From: Methylobacterium sp. R2-1
GTDB taxonomy: Bacteria > Pseudomonadota > Alphaproteobacteria > Rhizobiales > Beijerinckiaceae
Length of the DNA stretch: 64,000 nt
Direction: 5' to 3'
Assembly (NCBI RefSeq): GCF_014191355.1
Contig: NZ_JACHWM010000012.1
Location: 1 to 64,000 of the forward strand
Shown one piece after another: positions 8,385-16,911 of the stretch. The translations under genes were made by a program, and so were the position numbers. Below the pieces are notes generated by a model. The model was not told where the DNA came from. It saw only the letters and a list, made by a program, of their open reading frames with translations, and made no database searches. Position 1 is the stretch's first letter; every line of letters starts with the position of its first letter.

Positions 8385-9341
8385 ATGCGGCAGGTCGGAT
8401 TCATCCTGGAGGACGGATTCCAGGTGATGGGGTTGGCCGCCCTGTCGGCCTTCGAGTTCGCCAACGTGCATCTCGGCCGCGAGGCCTACCGGCTGATCGT
8501 GATGTCGGAGCGGGGCGGCACCGTCCGCTCCTCGCTCGGCATCGGGATCGAGACCGTGGCACTGGTGCCCCCCCCCGACACGCTGATGGTGGTCGGCGAG
8601 TTGCTGCCCCGCCCGCTCTCGCCGCGCCTGCGGGATTACATCGCCGCGGCCGGCCGAGCCTCGCGGCGCGTGGCCGGCCTCTGCACCGGCGCCTTCGCGC
8701 TGGCCGAGGCCGGGCTGCTCGACGGGCGGTTGGCGACGACGCACTGGGCCCATGCCCGCGACCTGGAGGAGCGCTTCCCCCTGATCCGCGTCGATGACGA
8801 CCGCATCTTCGTCGCAGACGGCAATGTCTGGACGTCGGCCGGGATGAGTGCGGCGATCGACCTGACGCTGGCGTTGATCGAGGACGACCACGGCGCCGAG
8901 TTGTCGCGCGCCATCGCCCGCAAGCTCGTGGTCTATCACCGGCGCCCCGGCGGCCAGTCACAGTTCTCGGCGCTGCTCGAACTGGAGCCGCGCTCGGACC
9001 GGGTCCGCCGCGCCCTCGTCTATGCGAAGGAGCACCTGCGCAACCCGCTGACCGTGGAGGAACTGGCCGAGGCCGCGAGCGTCAGTCCGCGCCAGTTCAG
9101 CCGCCTCTTCCGCGAGGAGACCGGGCAATCCCCGGCCAAGGCGGTCGAGCGGCTGCGGCTGGAGGCGGCGAAGGCCATGCTCGAAGAGGGGCGCCACTCC
9201 CTGGACGTGGTGGCGCGCGACACGGGCTTCGCTGACCGCGACCGGATGCGCCGTGCCTTCCTGCGCGCCTTCGGCCATCCGCCGCAGAGCCTGCGCCGCA
9301 GCTTGCGACTGATCGAGGGGCCGGAAACTTCCGTGGCGTGA
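8385..9341 (+). CDS. GlxA-family regulator (DJ-1/PfpI domain plus AraC helix-turn-helix)
   Basis: A 318-aa regulator. The N-terminal DJ-1/PfpI-like domain (about 3-185) has Cys100 at the nucleophile-elbow position (GLCTGAFALAEAG). The C-terminal AraC-type double helix-turn-helix (about 215-310) includes the GFADRDRMRRAF second-helix motif. ATG 8385 is preceded by TTGGAGCGTTCG with good spacing. In-frame ATGs at 8337 and 8346 exist but would place the coding sequence over the inverted repeat. By position it likely regulates the divergent SDR gene. Members of this family respond to small metabolites; the ligand here is unknown. Confidence 0.85.
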   Translation: MRQVGFILEDGFQVMGLAALSAFEFANVHLGREAYRLIVMSERGGTVRSSLGIGIETVALVPPPDTLMVVGELLPRPLSPRLRDYIAAAGRASRRVAGLCTGAFALAEAGLLDGRLATTHWAHARDLEERFPLIRVDDDRIFVADGNVWTSAGMSAAIDLTLALIEDDHGAELSRAIARKLVVYHRRPGGQSQFSALLELEPRSDRVRRALVYAKEHLRNPLTVEELAEAASVSPRQFSRLFREETGQSPAKAVERLRLEAAKAMLEEGRHSLDVVARDTGFADRDRMRRAFLRAFGHPPQSLRRSLRLIEGPETSVA

Positions 9342-9466
9342 TCCAGGGCGCGGTCTCGGTTGTCGGGTTCGCGATTCTTTTCCGGCCGGTCCGCGCGAAA
9401 ATCGTTCTGTCGCTCCCATGCCCCTGGCGAGGGCGGAGGGAAGCCGCCCGTTCAGGGAGATGCGAC

Positions 9467-9727
9467 ATGAACAAGGTGATGATCCTCGCGCTCGTCGGCA
9501 CCGGTCTCCTCGGCGCCGCGCCCTCCGCCTTCGCGCAGGAGAGCGCCCCCCAGCCCGCCAATCAGGAATTCCTCGGCGTCGATCTCGACAATGGTGGCAT
9601 CTATTACAACGGACGCAATTCCGGCCGGTACTGCCTCTATCGCACGGTCGAGGTGTTCAACCGCTACACCGGCTATGTCGAGGCCCGCCGGGTGCGCCGC
9701 TGCGGCCGCGGCCTCTACCTGCCGTAG
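9467..9727 (+). CDS. small exported protein, unknown function
   Basis: An 86-aa protein with a clear signal peptide (hydrophobic LALVGTGLLGAAP, cleavage likely after SAFA). The mature part of about 63 residues is polar, with a Tyr/Arg-rich C-terminal half and two cysteines that could pair. ATG 9467 follows AGGGAGATGCGAC. I recognise no family. It is the first of the long run of co-directional exported proteins, but 265 bp separate it from the caspase-like gene, so membership in that operon is uncertain. Confidence 0.6.
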   Translation: MNKVMILALVGTGLLGAAPSAFAQESAPQPANQEFLGVDLDNGGIYYNGRNSGRYCLYRTVEVFNRYTGYVEARRVRRCGRGLYLP

Positions 9728-9739
9728 GGAGGCGCCGCG

Positions 9740-9811
9740 ATGCTGGCCGCCCTCTCGCCGCTCCACCTCGCTGCCCTCGGCCTCATCCTGACGCTGTTTG
9801 CCGGGGGCTGA
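9740..9811 (+). CDS. possible 23-aa single-pass membrane peptide
   Basis: A short frame, ATG to TGA, encodes 23 residues that are almost entirely hydrophobic (a Leu/Ala-rich stretch ending LTLFAGG). A GGGAGG motif sits 7 bases before the ATG and overlaps the stop region of the preceding exported protein gene. Size and composition would fit a small membrane protein, but chance is hard to exclude. Confidence 0.3.
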   Translation: MLAALSPLHLAALGLILTLFAGG

Positions 9812-9992
9812 GCCTCGCCACCCTCTCTTGCCGGAGGCGCGTGACGGTCCTCGTCGGCCACGCAGCAGGGCAAACGAGGCGACATTGTTTCCCAGCCACC
9901 GAGCGACTACCCCTGGGCGGCGTCCGACCGCGGACGCGCCCCGCTCCAAGGATGACAGCCTCGGTCCGCGAACCGAGAGGAGGACGATCCGC

Positions 9993-12095
9993 ATGCCGAG
10001 ACAGGCCCCGGTCTTCGCCGCGCGCAGAGCCTTTCACAGACGCTTCCGTCGAGCTGCGCTCCTCTTGGCAACCTGCCTCACCCTCGCCGCACCGGCCCAG
10101 GCTGTGCCCGAGGCGGCCCCCTTCGCCGACAACGCCGACTCGGTCGCGGTGGTGATCGGCAACCGAAGCTACAAGCAGACGGTGCCGGTCGATTACGCCC
10201 ATAACGACGCGGAGGCGATCCGCGCCTACCTGACAGAGCGTTTGGGCTACCGTGACAGCAACGTCTTCATCCTGAAGGACGCGACCCTCAACGAGTTCAA
10301 CCAAGTCTTCGGCACCGAGCGCAATCCGCAGTCAGGCCGGCTTTGGCGTAGCGCGCGCGAGGGCCGCTCGAACGTGTTCGTGTACTATTCCGGCCATGGC
10401 GTGCCGGATCTGACCACGCGGCAACCCTTTCTGCTGCCCGAGGACGGCAACCCGAACCAGGGTGAGAGCGGCTATTCCCTCGAGACCCTCTACCGCAACC
10501 TCGACCTCGTGAAGCGCAAGATCGGGCCCGAGCGCCAGCTTGTGGTGATGGTCGATGCCTGCTTCACCGGCGAGACAGGGCGCAAGGGCGAGAGCCTGCT
10601 CGCGGTCTCGGCACCCGGCTTCGCCCCGGCGCGGCCCAAGGCGGAGGGCGGGATCGTGCGCCTCGTCGCCACCTCGGGCGCGATGCCCGCGAACTGGGAC
10701 GAACCGAACAAGCTCGGGCTTCTGACGAGCCGCTTCCTGATGGGCGTTTCGGGCCTTGCCGACTCGAAGGATCAACAGGGCGACGGCGACGGGCTGATCC
10801 AGTGGCCGGAGCTGAAGGACTACCTGCGCCGCGAGGTCGAGGAAGCGGCGCGGCGCGCCTCGGGCCGCGAGCAGGTGCCGGAGATCGACGACGCGCCGAT
10901 CGTGGTCAAGGCCTCTCTGCCCGTGGCGGCGGTGGCCGGCGGCGCCGCCGCGATCCGCGACGAGGCGGCATGGCGCCGGGCGGAAAGCCTCGGCACGCGC
11001 GAGGCTTTCGAGGCTTATGTCGGCACCTGCGGCGAGGCGTGCGCCTACCGCTCCCAGGCGATGGACCGCCTGCTCGCCGGCCGCAAGCGCGACGCGGCGG
11101 CAATCGACCAGGAGAACTGGGCGAAGTTCGGCGGAGAGCGGCAATACCAGGCCTATCTCGATTCCTGCGGCGAGACTTGCGCCTATCGCAGTCTCGCGGA
11201 GGGCTACCTCGGCGGCGCGAATCCGAGCACTGATCCGCGGGTGAAGCGCTGCGACGAACTCGCCGCCGGCACCGACGATCCCGACCGGCCGAACGGCGTG
11301 CCGGGGGTGAAACTCGGGCGGATCGAGGCGTCCGCAGCCATCGAGGCCTGCCGCGGCGCCTTCGCCGCCTATCCGCAACTGCGCCGCCTCGCCTACCAGC
11401 TCGGCCGCGCCTACGACCGGGCCGACCGCTATAAGGAGGCGTTTTCGGCTTACGACCGGGCCGCCAAGGCCGGCAGCGTCTCGGCGATGAACAACCTCGC
11501 CACGCTCTACGAGAACGGCCAGGGCGTGAGGCGCGCGCAAGCGGAAGCCTTCCGGCTCTACCGGCAGGCGGGCGAGGGCGGCAACGTTGTGGCGCTCGCC
11601 AACGCCGCGCGGATGCTGGAATATGGCAACGGCATCCCGAAGGACGAGGCCGGGGCGGTGGCGCTCTACAAGCGCGCGGTCGCGGGCGGCGACGTCGCCT
11701 CGATCTCGAAGCTGGTGCCGCACTACGCCACCGGCGCCTACGGCTTTCCGAAGGATCTGCGCCAGGGCTTCGACCTGTTCCGGCAGGCGGCCGACAAGGG
11801 CGATCCCGTTGCCATGGCGACGATGGCGACGCTGATCGACAACGGCTTCGGCCGCTACTTTCCGGGCGTGAGCTCCGCCGACATGGTGCTGCGGGCTCTG
11901 AAGCGGGGCGAACTCGGTGCGGCCTCGGTCTCGGCCACCGACACGGCGGCGCAGAAGCTGAAGCCGGAGACGATCCGCACCGTTCAGCGCGCGGTCAAGG
12001 AGGCGGATTACTACTCGGGTGCCCTCGACGGCCGCTTCAATCCGGTCTTCGTCCGCGCTCTCGATCAGTACGCCCGGGCGAACGAGGCGGAATGA
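9993..12095 (+). CDS. exported caspase-like (C14) peptidase with Sel1 repeats
   Basis: A 700-aa protein. It has an N-terminal signal (Arg-rich, then ALLLATCLTLAAPAQA). A caspase-like domain (about 48-285) carries the His/Cys dyad: H135 in YYSGHG and C190 in VDACFTG. Next come two related repeats, each with a CGExCAYR motif (C346/C350 and C392/C396). Sel1-like repeats follow (about 440-620), then a degenerate peptidoglycan-binding-like end (about 655-695, with YYSGALDGRF). ATG 9993 is preceded by GAGAGGAGGACGATCCGC. The stop overlaps the next gene's start (ATGA), so the two are translationally coupled. Catalytic residues are intact, so an active cysteine peptidase in the periplasm or at the surface is plausible. 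Substrate and role are unknown. Confidence 0.82.
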   Translation: MPRQAPVFAARRAFHRRFRRAALLLATCLTLAAPAQAVPEAAPFADNADSVAVVIGNRSYKQTVPVDYAHNDAEAIRAYLTERLGYRDSNVFILKDATLNEFNQVFGTERNPQSGRLWRSAREGRSNVFVYYSGHGVPDLTTRQPFLLPEDGNPNQGESGYSLETLYRNLDLVKRKIGPERQLVVMVDACFTGETGRKGESLLAVSAPGFAPARPKAEGGIVRLVATSGAMPANWDEPNKLGLLTSRFLMGVSGLADSKDQQGDGDGLIQWPELKDYLRREVEEAARRASGREQVPEIDDAPIVVKASLPVAAVAGGAAAIRDEAAWRRAESLGTREAFEAYVGTCGEACAYRSQAMDRLLAGRKRDAAAIDQENWAKFGGERQYQAYLDSCGETCAYRSLAEGYLGGANPSTDPRVKRCDELAAGTDDPDRPNGVPGVKLGRIEASAAIEACRGAFAAYPQLRRLAYQLGRAYDRADRYKEAFSAYDRAAKAGSVSAMNNLATLYENGQGVRRAQAEAFRLYRQAGEGGNVVALANAARMLEYGNGIPKDEAGAVALYKRAVAGGDVASISKLVPHYATGAYGFPKDLRQGFDLFRQAADKGDPVAMATMATLIDNGFGRYFPGVSSADMVLRALKRGELGAASVSATDTAAQKLKPETIRTVQRAVKEADYYSGALDGRFNPVFVRALDQYARANEAE

Positions 12096-13423
12096 GGCTT
12101 CTCCTCGCAGCCCTCCTGCTTCTCCCCGCGGCCGCCCGCGCCGATCCCGGCACCGCCGCGCTCAGCCCCTTCCTCGATGCGGTGGCGGCCTGCGCCGGGC
12201 GGGCCGACCTGACGCTGGCCGTGGTCGGCGTCGAGCCGGGCCAGACCGCGCTCTCACGCGAGCAGGCCGAAGAGGTGCGCCTCGCCGTCGAGAGCCGACT
12301 CCAGGCAACAAACCGCGTGCGGCTCGCCGCCGCCGCCGACGTCGTCCGGATCAAGGCCCTGCGCGAGGGCACCACCGGATTGTCGGGGGCGGAGGCCGAG
12401 GCTCAGATCCGCGCGGCCTTCTCGGGGGACGCCAGCGTGTTCCTGGTAGAACCGCGCCGGGCCGGCGAGACCGCGGCCCTGCGGCTCCAGGCGATCACCC
12501 GGAACGCCACGTGCAAGGCCACGAGCGAGCCCGTGATCCTGCCGATCCGCGTCGGGGCCGGCGTCGCCGACATCGACGCGGTGATGGAGGGCGCAGTGAA
12601 GGCCTTCGCGGGGGCCGCGCCGAATGCGGGCGCGGTCGAAGTCTGTCCCTTCGTGGCGGAGGGCGGCCACTCGACCTGCGCCGGCGCGCTCACCGACCGG
12701 CTCGTCATCGCGCTCGACGCCGAGGCGCGCTCGGCCAACCGCATCCTGAAGGGCGCACGCCTCGACGTGCGCCGCCGACCGCCCGGCACGGCCTGCGCCG
12801 GCGCGGTCACGGCGCGCGGACGCTTCCTCTCCGATCAGAACCGGCAATCCTGGATGGAGCTGGAGTTCCAGCGCGACGGCGCGGTGCTGGCCCCAACGGG
12901 GCGGCGGCGGATCGGGATCGAGGGTCTCGGCTGCGATCCGACGCCGCGGCCCTTCCTCGACCATCTGGCGGCCACTGCCCGCACCGATGCCGGGCGCCTC
13001 ACGGTCGCAGCCAGCGCCACGCCCTTCGCCGCTGGACAGCGGGTGGAGATGCGCATCGAGGCGCGCGCCCGGCAAAACCTCTATTGCTGGGTCGTTGCAC
13101 CCGACGAGACTGCCTTCGTCGCCCTGCCGGTGCGCGGCAACGCCGCCTCGGCAGCGCCGCTCAAGCCCGGTGAGGCAAAACGCTACCCGCGCGGCTACGG
13201 CCTCGACGAGATCGTGGCCGGCGAGCCGTTCGAGAACCTGTTCGCCTGCTTCGGCGTCGAGGGCGGTCTGCCGCCGGAACTCGCCGAGCGCTGGCTCGCG
13301 GCAGCGCCGGGCACGGACGGCGAGGCCAAGTTGCTGCAGCCCTCCGATGTGCTCGACCTCCTCGAGAAAATCCGGGCGACGCCCGGCGTGACCGAGGCAA
13401 CGGCGCGGATCGTGGTGCGGTGA
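12092..13423 (+). CDS. exported protein with DUF4384-like C-terminal domain
   Basis: A 443-aa protein with a short signal peptide (LLLAALLLLPAAARA). The N-terminal part (about 20-190) is an alpha/beta region. The C-terminal part (about 300-410) resembles DUF4384, a beta-sandwich often found next to or fused with caspase-like domains: a basic strand, then NLYCWVVAPDE and ALPVRG. Several cysteines suggest disulfides. It overlaps the caspase-like gene by 4 bp and is almost certainly its partner. Family assignment is by eye and moderate; no catalytic motif is seen. Confidence 0.6.
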   Translation: MRLLLAALLLLPAAARADPGTAALSPFLDAVAACAGRADLTLAVVGVEPGQTALSREQAEEVRLAVESRLQATNRVRLAAAADVVRIKALREGTTGLSGAEAEAQIRAAFSGDASVFLVEPRRAGETAALRLQAITRNATCKATSEPVILPIRVGAGVADIDAVMEGAVKAFAGAAPNAGAVEVCPFVAEGGHSTCAGALTDRLVIALDAEARSANRILKGARLDVRRRPPGTACAGAVTARGRFLSDQNRQSWMELEFQRDGAVLAPTGRRRIGIEGLGCDPTPRPFLDHLAATARTDAGRLTVAASATPFAAGQRVEMRIEARARQNLYCWVVAPDETAFVALPVRGNAASAAPLKPGEAKRYPRGYGLDEIVAGEPFENLFACFGVEGGLPPELAERWLAAAPGTDGEAKLLQPSDVLDLLEKIRATPGVTEATARIVVR

Positions 13424-13587
13424 GGCGCTCTCGGGCCCAATGATGGGCCGGACGTTCATCGAGCGGCGGCATCGATGTCCCGGTCGCCGTGCAGTGACGG
13501 CAGGCCCGCGACGTCATCCCCGATCGGCCTCTGTCCGGTCCATGGAGCGGGTGTGCCGCGCGCCCGCTCGGCACCGGAGGGTGACGG

Positions 13588-15057
13588 ATGGCCGGGCTCG
13601 GGATAACCATACGGCGAATCGAAGAGTCGCAAGGGGTTGCGCGGAGCCCCGGCACCGGGAGGCGTATGACCGGCGGATATGACGAGCGTTGCGCGGCTGA
13701 TCTGGCCGCCGTCTGCGACGGCCGCGACCTCTCCCGCGAGGACCGCGCCTGGCTTACCCGGGTCGTTACCGGGGCCGTGCGCCCGAACCGCGACAAGCCG
13801 CTCTGGGACCTCGCCCACGCTCTCGCCACCCTGGCCCGGGCAACTGACGCCCGGAACGGGCGCGACCTCGTCACGCTAGCGCTTGATCCAGGCCTCGCGA
13901 CCGCCAGAGCCGTGGAGGCGCGCTTCTCGGGAGGCGCCGCCGCCGATGCCCGCGGCCCGGTGCTCGGCGAGGCATGGCGCACGAGCTGGGCCGGCCTCGC
14001 ACGACTGCTCGCGCTGGCCGAGTTCGTGCTGACGGCGGAGGATCTGGCGCAGTTCGCCGCCGTCACGGGCTGGCTCGACGACCTTGCCGCCGCGCCCGAT
14101 GCCGAGGGCGCCGCCTTCCTGGCAAAGCGTCTCGCCCGCCATCTCTCCGCCTACCGCAACGTCCACTTGCCGCTGGCGCCGCTGGAGCGCCGCTTCCGCG
14201 CGATTCTCGGCTTCCTGGCCGGCCGCAAGGCCTTCACCGACGACGACATCCTGGCCTTCTGGCGCACCGAAATGGAGGTGGGCGAGCGGCCGGGCTTCCG
14301 GACGGTCGCCGAGCATTTCGTGACCTTCGAGGCGGGCGCGCACCTGGTGGGCGGCCTGGAGGGGCTGTCCGCCCCCGTCTCCCTCGACGCGCATGCGGGT
14401 TGGGAAGAGCGGCTCGACGCGGCGCTCGGCGATCTCGCCACCTCGGAGCCCGCGGAAACTCTGGCAGCCCTGCTGGCCGACTGGCCGGACGGCCCGAAGA
14501 TTCTCACCGGGGCCGAGCGCGAGGATCTGACCGATTTCCTGCGCCTGGAGCCGTTCCACCGCACCCGCCCGCTGACGACTTTGCGGGCCGCGAGCTTCGG
14601 GCGGGTCCAGTCGGGCCTCGCCAATCGCCTGCGCCGAGGCGGCGGCGGCGGCGAGGTCGCCGAACGGGCGACCTGCGCCGAGGCCGAGAGCTACGCCGCG
14701 CTCCAGGAGCGGGCCGGTGCCCTTGCGGCTCATCTCGCGCGGATGCTGCGCATCGCGGCGGCCCTGCGCATCGCCGAGCGTGACGGGCTCACGCCGGAGG
14801 CACGCGCCGCGCTGGAGGCGGCAGAGGCGGACCTGCGCCGGGTGCGCCGGTCCGGCTTCGAGGACCGCCCCACCGTTGCAGCCGGCTTCGCGGCCGTCGA
14901 GGCGGCGCTTCTGCGCCTTGCGGAGGAGGCGGACCGGCTGAAACGCGCACTCGCGACGCTCGCCCGGCAGCGCCCGCTCGACGCGACCTTCTCGGCGGAT
15001 CGGTCCGTGTTCGCGGCGGCTTTCACGGCGGCCTATGCCGGGGAGGCCGCGGCGTGA
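13588..15057 (+). CDS. unknown helical protein, cytoplasmic
   Basis: A 489-aa protein without signal peptide or membrane segment. It is rich in Ala, Leu and Arg and predicted mostly helical. The C-terminal third (about 365-475) has heptad-like AxxLxR patterns compatible with coiled coil. ATG 13588 has an excellent ribosome binding site (GGAGGGTGACGG). A second ATG at 13666 (463 aa), also preceded by GGAGG but with short spacing, could be the true start because residues 1-26 look unstructured. The stop overlaps the next start. I do not recognise a family. It is odd to find a cytoplasmic protein among exported neighbours, suggesting an inner-face component or regulator. Confidence 0.6.
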   Translation: MAGLGITIRRIEESQGVARSPGTGRRMTGGYDERCAADLAAVCDGRDLSREDRAWLTRVVTGAVRPNRDKPLWDLAHALATLARATDARNGRDLVTLALDPGLATARAVEARFSGGAAADARGPVLGEAWRTSWAGLARLLALAEFVLTAEDLAQFAAVTGWLDDLAAAPDAEGAAFLAKRLARHLSAYRNVHLPLAPLERRFRAILGFLAGRKAFTDDDILAFWRTEMEVGERPGFRTVAEHFVTFEAGAHLVGGLEGLSAPVSLDAHAGWEERLDAALGDLATSEPAETLAALLADWPDGPKILTGAEREDLTDFLRLEPFHRTRPLTTLRAASFGRVQSGLANRLRRGGGGGEVAERATCAEAESYAALQERAGALAAHLARMLRIAAALRIAERDGLTPEARAALEAAEADLRRVRRSGFEDRPTVAAGFAAVEAALLRLAEEADRLKRALATLARQRPLDATFSADRSVFAAAFTAAYAGEAAA

Positions 15058-15575
15058 GCGACGATGCCCGACTGCTTGCCGAACTCCACGCTGCCCGTGC
15101 CCTGATGCGGACGCAACATGCCGCTCTCCGGCCGGGCCAACCCGCCCGGCCAAGCCACGCCGCCCTTTGGGCGCACGCCAACCGGGAGCCGGGCGGCCCG
15201 GTCGATCTCGCCGTGGTCCGGGCGATCCACTCCGATCCCGAAGCCGCCCGGCGCTACCGCACGCTGCTCGGCGCGCAGGCTTTGGCCCACGCTCCCCTCG
15301 CCGCCGCGGCCTCCGACGGGGCGCTGATGCGGCGCCGGGTCGGCCCCTTCGAATTGGAGATCCTGGAGGGCGCGCCCCCGCTCCTGATCCTGCGGGGGCC
15401 GGTGGAACGGATGCCGCGGCTGATCGAGGCGTGGCTCGGCGACGAGACGGTGCGGCTCGATCTCGGCACGCCGGTCGACGGCGCGATCCTGCTCGCTCTC
15501 GATCCGGCTGTGGCCGAGGCCGACCGGATCGGCCACATGCTGCGTGATCCGGCCTGCGCAGTGTTCCTGTTGTGA
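15054..15575 (+). CDS. unknown 173-aa protein, coupled to upstream gene
   Basis: Starts with GTG, which overlaps the stop of the preceding gene (GTGA); GGGGAGG lies at correct spacing. The product has no signal or membrane segment. The N-terminal half is helical and Arg/Ala-rich, the C-terminal half has alternating hydrophobic strands (FELEILEG, LLILRG). I recognise no family. Translational coupling suggests a stoichiometric partner of the 489-aa protein. Confidence 0.55.
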   Translation: MSDDARLLAELHAARALMRTQHAALRPGQPARPSHAALWAHANREPGGPVDLAVVRAIHSDPEAARRYRTLLGAQALAHAPLAAAASDGALMRRRVGPFELEILEGAPPLLILRGPVERMPRLIEAWLGDETVRLDLGTPVDGAILLALDPAVAEADRIGHMLRDPACAVFLL

Positions 15576-15645
15576 GAGGGCGGGTCGCGCCCCGGCGGAT
15601 CGCGTTGGATAAGAGATTGGGCAAGGGATCGAGCATGAGCTTGGC

Positions 15646-16830
15646 ATGACCGGGCCCGCTATCCTCGTCGTGATCCCGACGACAAGGGGCCCGCTCCGCC
15701 TGCGATCGCTGAGCCCACGCCCCGGCCTACCGGCGCCAGCCGCCTTCGCCGACGGCGACTACCGCCCGTTGCCCTGGTCGGCCGACTATGCCCGGCTCTG
15801 CGCACCGGGCGGGCCCGTCGCCGGGCTCGGCGGCGACGCGGGGGGGCCGCACGAACTGCGCCTCTCGGGCTCCTTCGATGCCGGCCGCTCCTGGGAGGTA
15901 CCGGTCTGTCTTGCCCACGGCCTTGCCGCGCGCAGCCACCGCTTCACCGCGGAGCCGGCGCAGGCCGATCTGATCCTCTGGGCGACCGGCGCGGTCGATC
16001 GCGATCTTGCGGTGCTGCCTGGCGACTACGCCCTCCTCGACAAGATCGAGCGCTCCCGCGCCCTGCTCGCCGAGGCGCCGAATGTGCCGCTCGCGGTTCT
16101 GCTGCCGGCCGGGCCGGAGCGGGGTGCAGCCGAGGCGGCCTTCCGCGCCTTCGGACGGAAAGAGGCGCCCCACATCCTACCGGGCGGGACCGTAGAAGCG
16201 GCCCTGGAGGCGCTGACCCGGCCGAGAGACAGGGACCCGCCCGAGCCGCGGCGACGTCTAGGGCGCCTCGCCCTGCCGGCGGGCGCCGCCGCGGCGGCGG
16301 GCCTCGTCGCGGTCGTCACGTTCATCGCCCTCGGTGCCCGACACGCTCCGGTCACCAACTCGGCAACCGATCCGGCCACCGGTACCGCTTCGGCCGAACT
16401 CGCGCGCAGCGCCGAGACCATACCACCCTCCCCGTCCGCGCTCGAAAAACCCGCCGCGGGGGACAGACCGGCCACAATCCGCGTCGAGGAATTGCGGGCG
16501 CCGCCCGGCTCGTCCTGCCGCCGTGTTGCCTTCGGCGCCGACCTGCCGGAGCGGCGCCTCGTCACGCCGGAGAGCGGCGGCCGCCTCACCCCGACCCGGC
16601 TCGTGCCCGAACTCTGCGGGCTCGCCATCGCGGCGGCGCCGGGCCTGCAGCTCGAGATCGGGCCGGAGTTGCGCGCCGCCACCCTGCCCCCGGTCAGGCT
16701 CGCTGACGGGGCACAGGGTTTCTTCCTGCGCGAGGGCAGCCGGCAGAACCTCGTCTACGCGGTCCAAGCACGGCCGGAGGCGGGAGCGGCTCCGCCGAGC
16801 GAACGGCTCGTCCACGCCCTGACGCGCTGA
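15646..16830 (+). CDS. unknown single-pass inner-membrane protein
   Basis: A 394-aa protein with a soluble N-terminal region (about 1-205, opening with the hydrophobic strand ILVVIPTT and not a signal peptide). One transmembrane helix follows (about 210-235, Ala/Val-rich, after RRRLGRLALPAG). The C-terminal region of about 155 residues starts with a Pro/Ser/Thr-rich linker and contains two cysteines. This topology would place the N-terminus in the cytoplasm and the C-terminus in the periplasm, linking the two cytoplasmic proteins upstream with the exported proteins around them. No family is recognised. Confidence 0.55.
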   Translation: MTGPAILVVIPTTRGPLRLRSLSPRPGLPAPAAFADGDYRPLPWSADYARLCAPGGPVAGLGGDAGGPHELRLSGSFDAGRSWEVPVCLAHGLAARSHRFTAEPAQADLILWATGAVDRDLAVLPGDYALLDKIERSRALLAEAPNVPLAVLLPAGPERGAAEAAFRAFGRKEAPHILPGGTVEAALEALTRPRDRDPPEPRRRLGRLALPAGAAAAAGLVAVVTFIALGARHAPVTNSATDPATGTASAELARSAETIPPSPSALEKPAAGDRPATIRVEELRAPPGSSCRRVAFGADLPERRLVTPESGGRLTPTRLVPELCGLAIAAAPGLQLEIGPELRAATLPPVRLADGAQGFFLREGSRQNLVYAVQARPEAGAAPPSERLVHALTR

Positions 16831-16911
16831 TGGGCATGCAGTCCGCATCTTATGATTTTTGACCCAGCCGTCCGGGCCAGGCATACGACCCTGACGGAGA
16901 GGAGGGAGACG

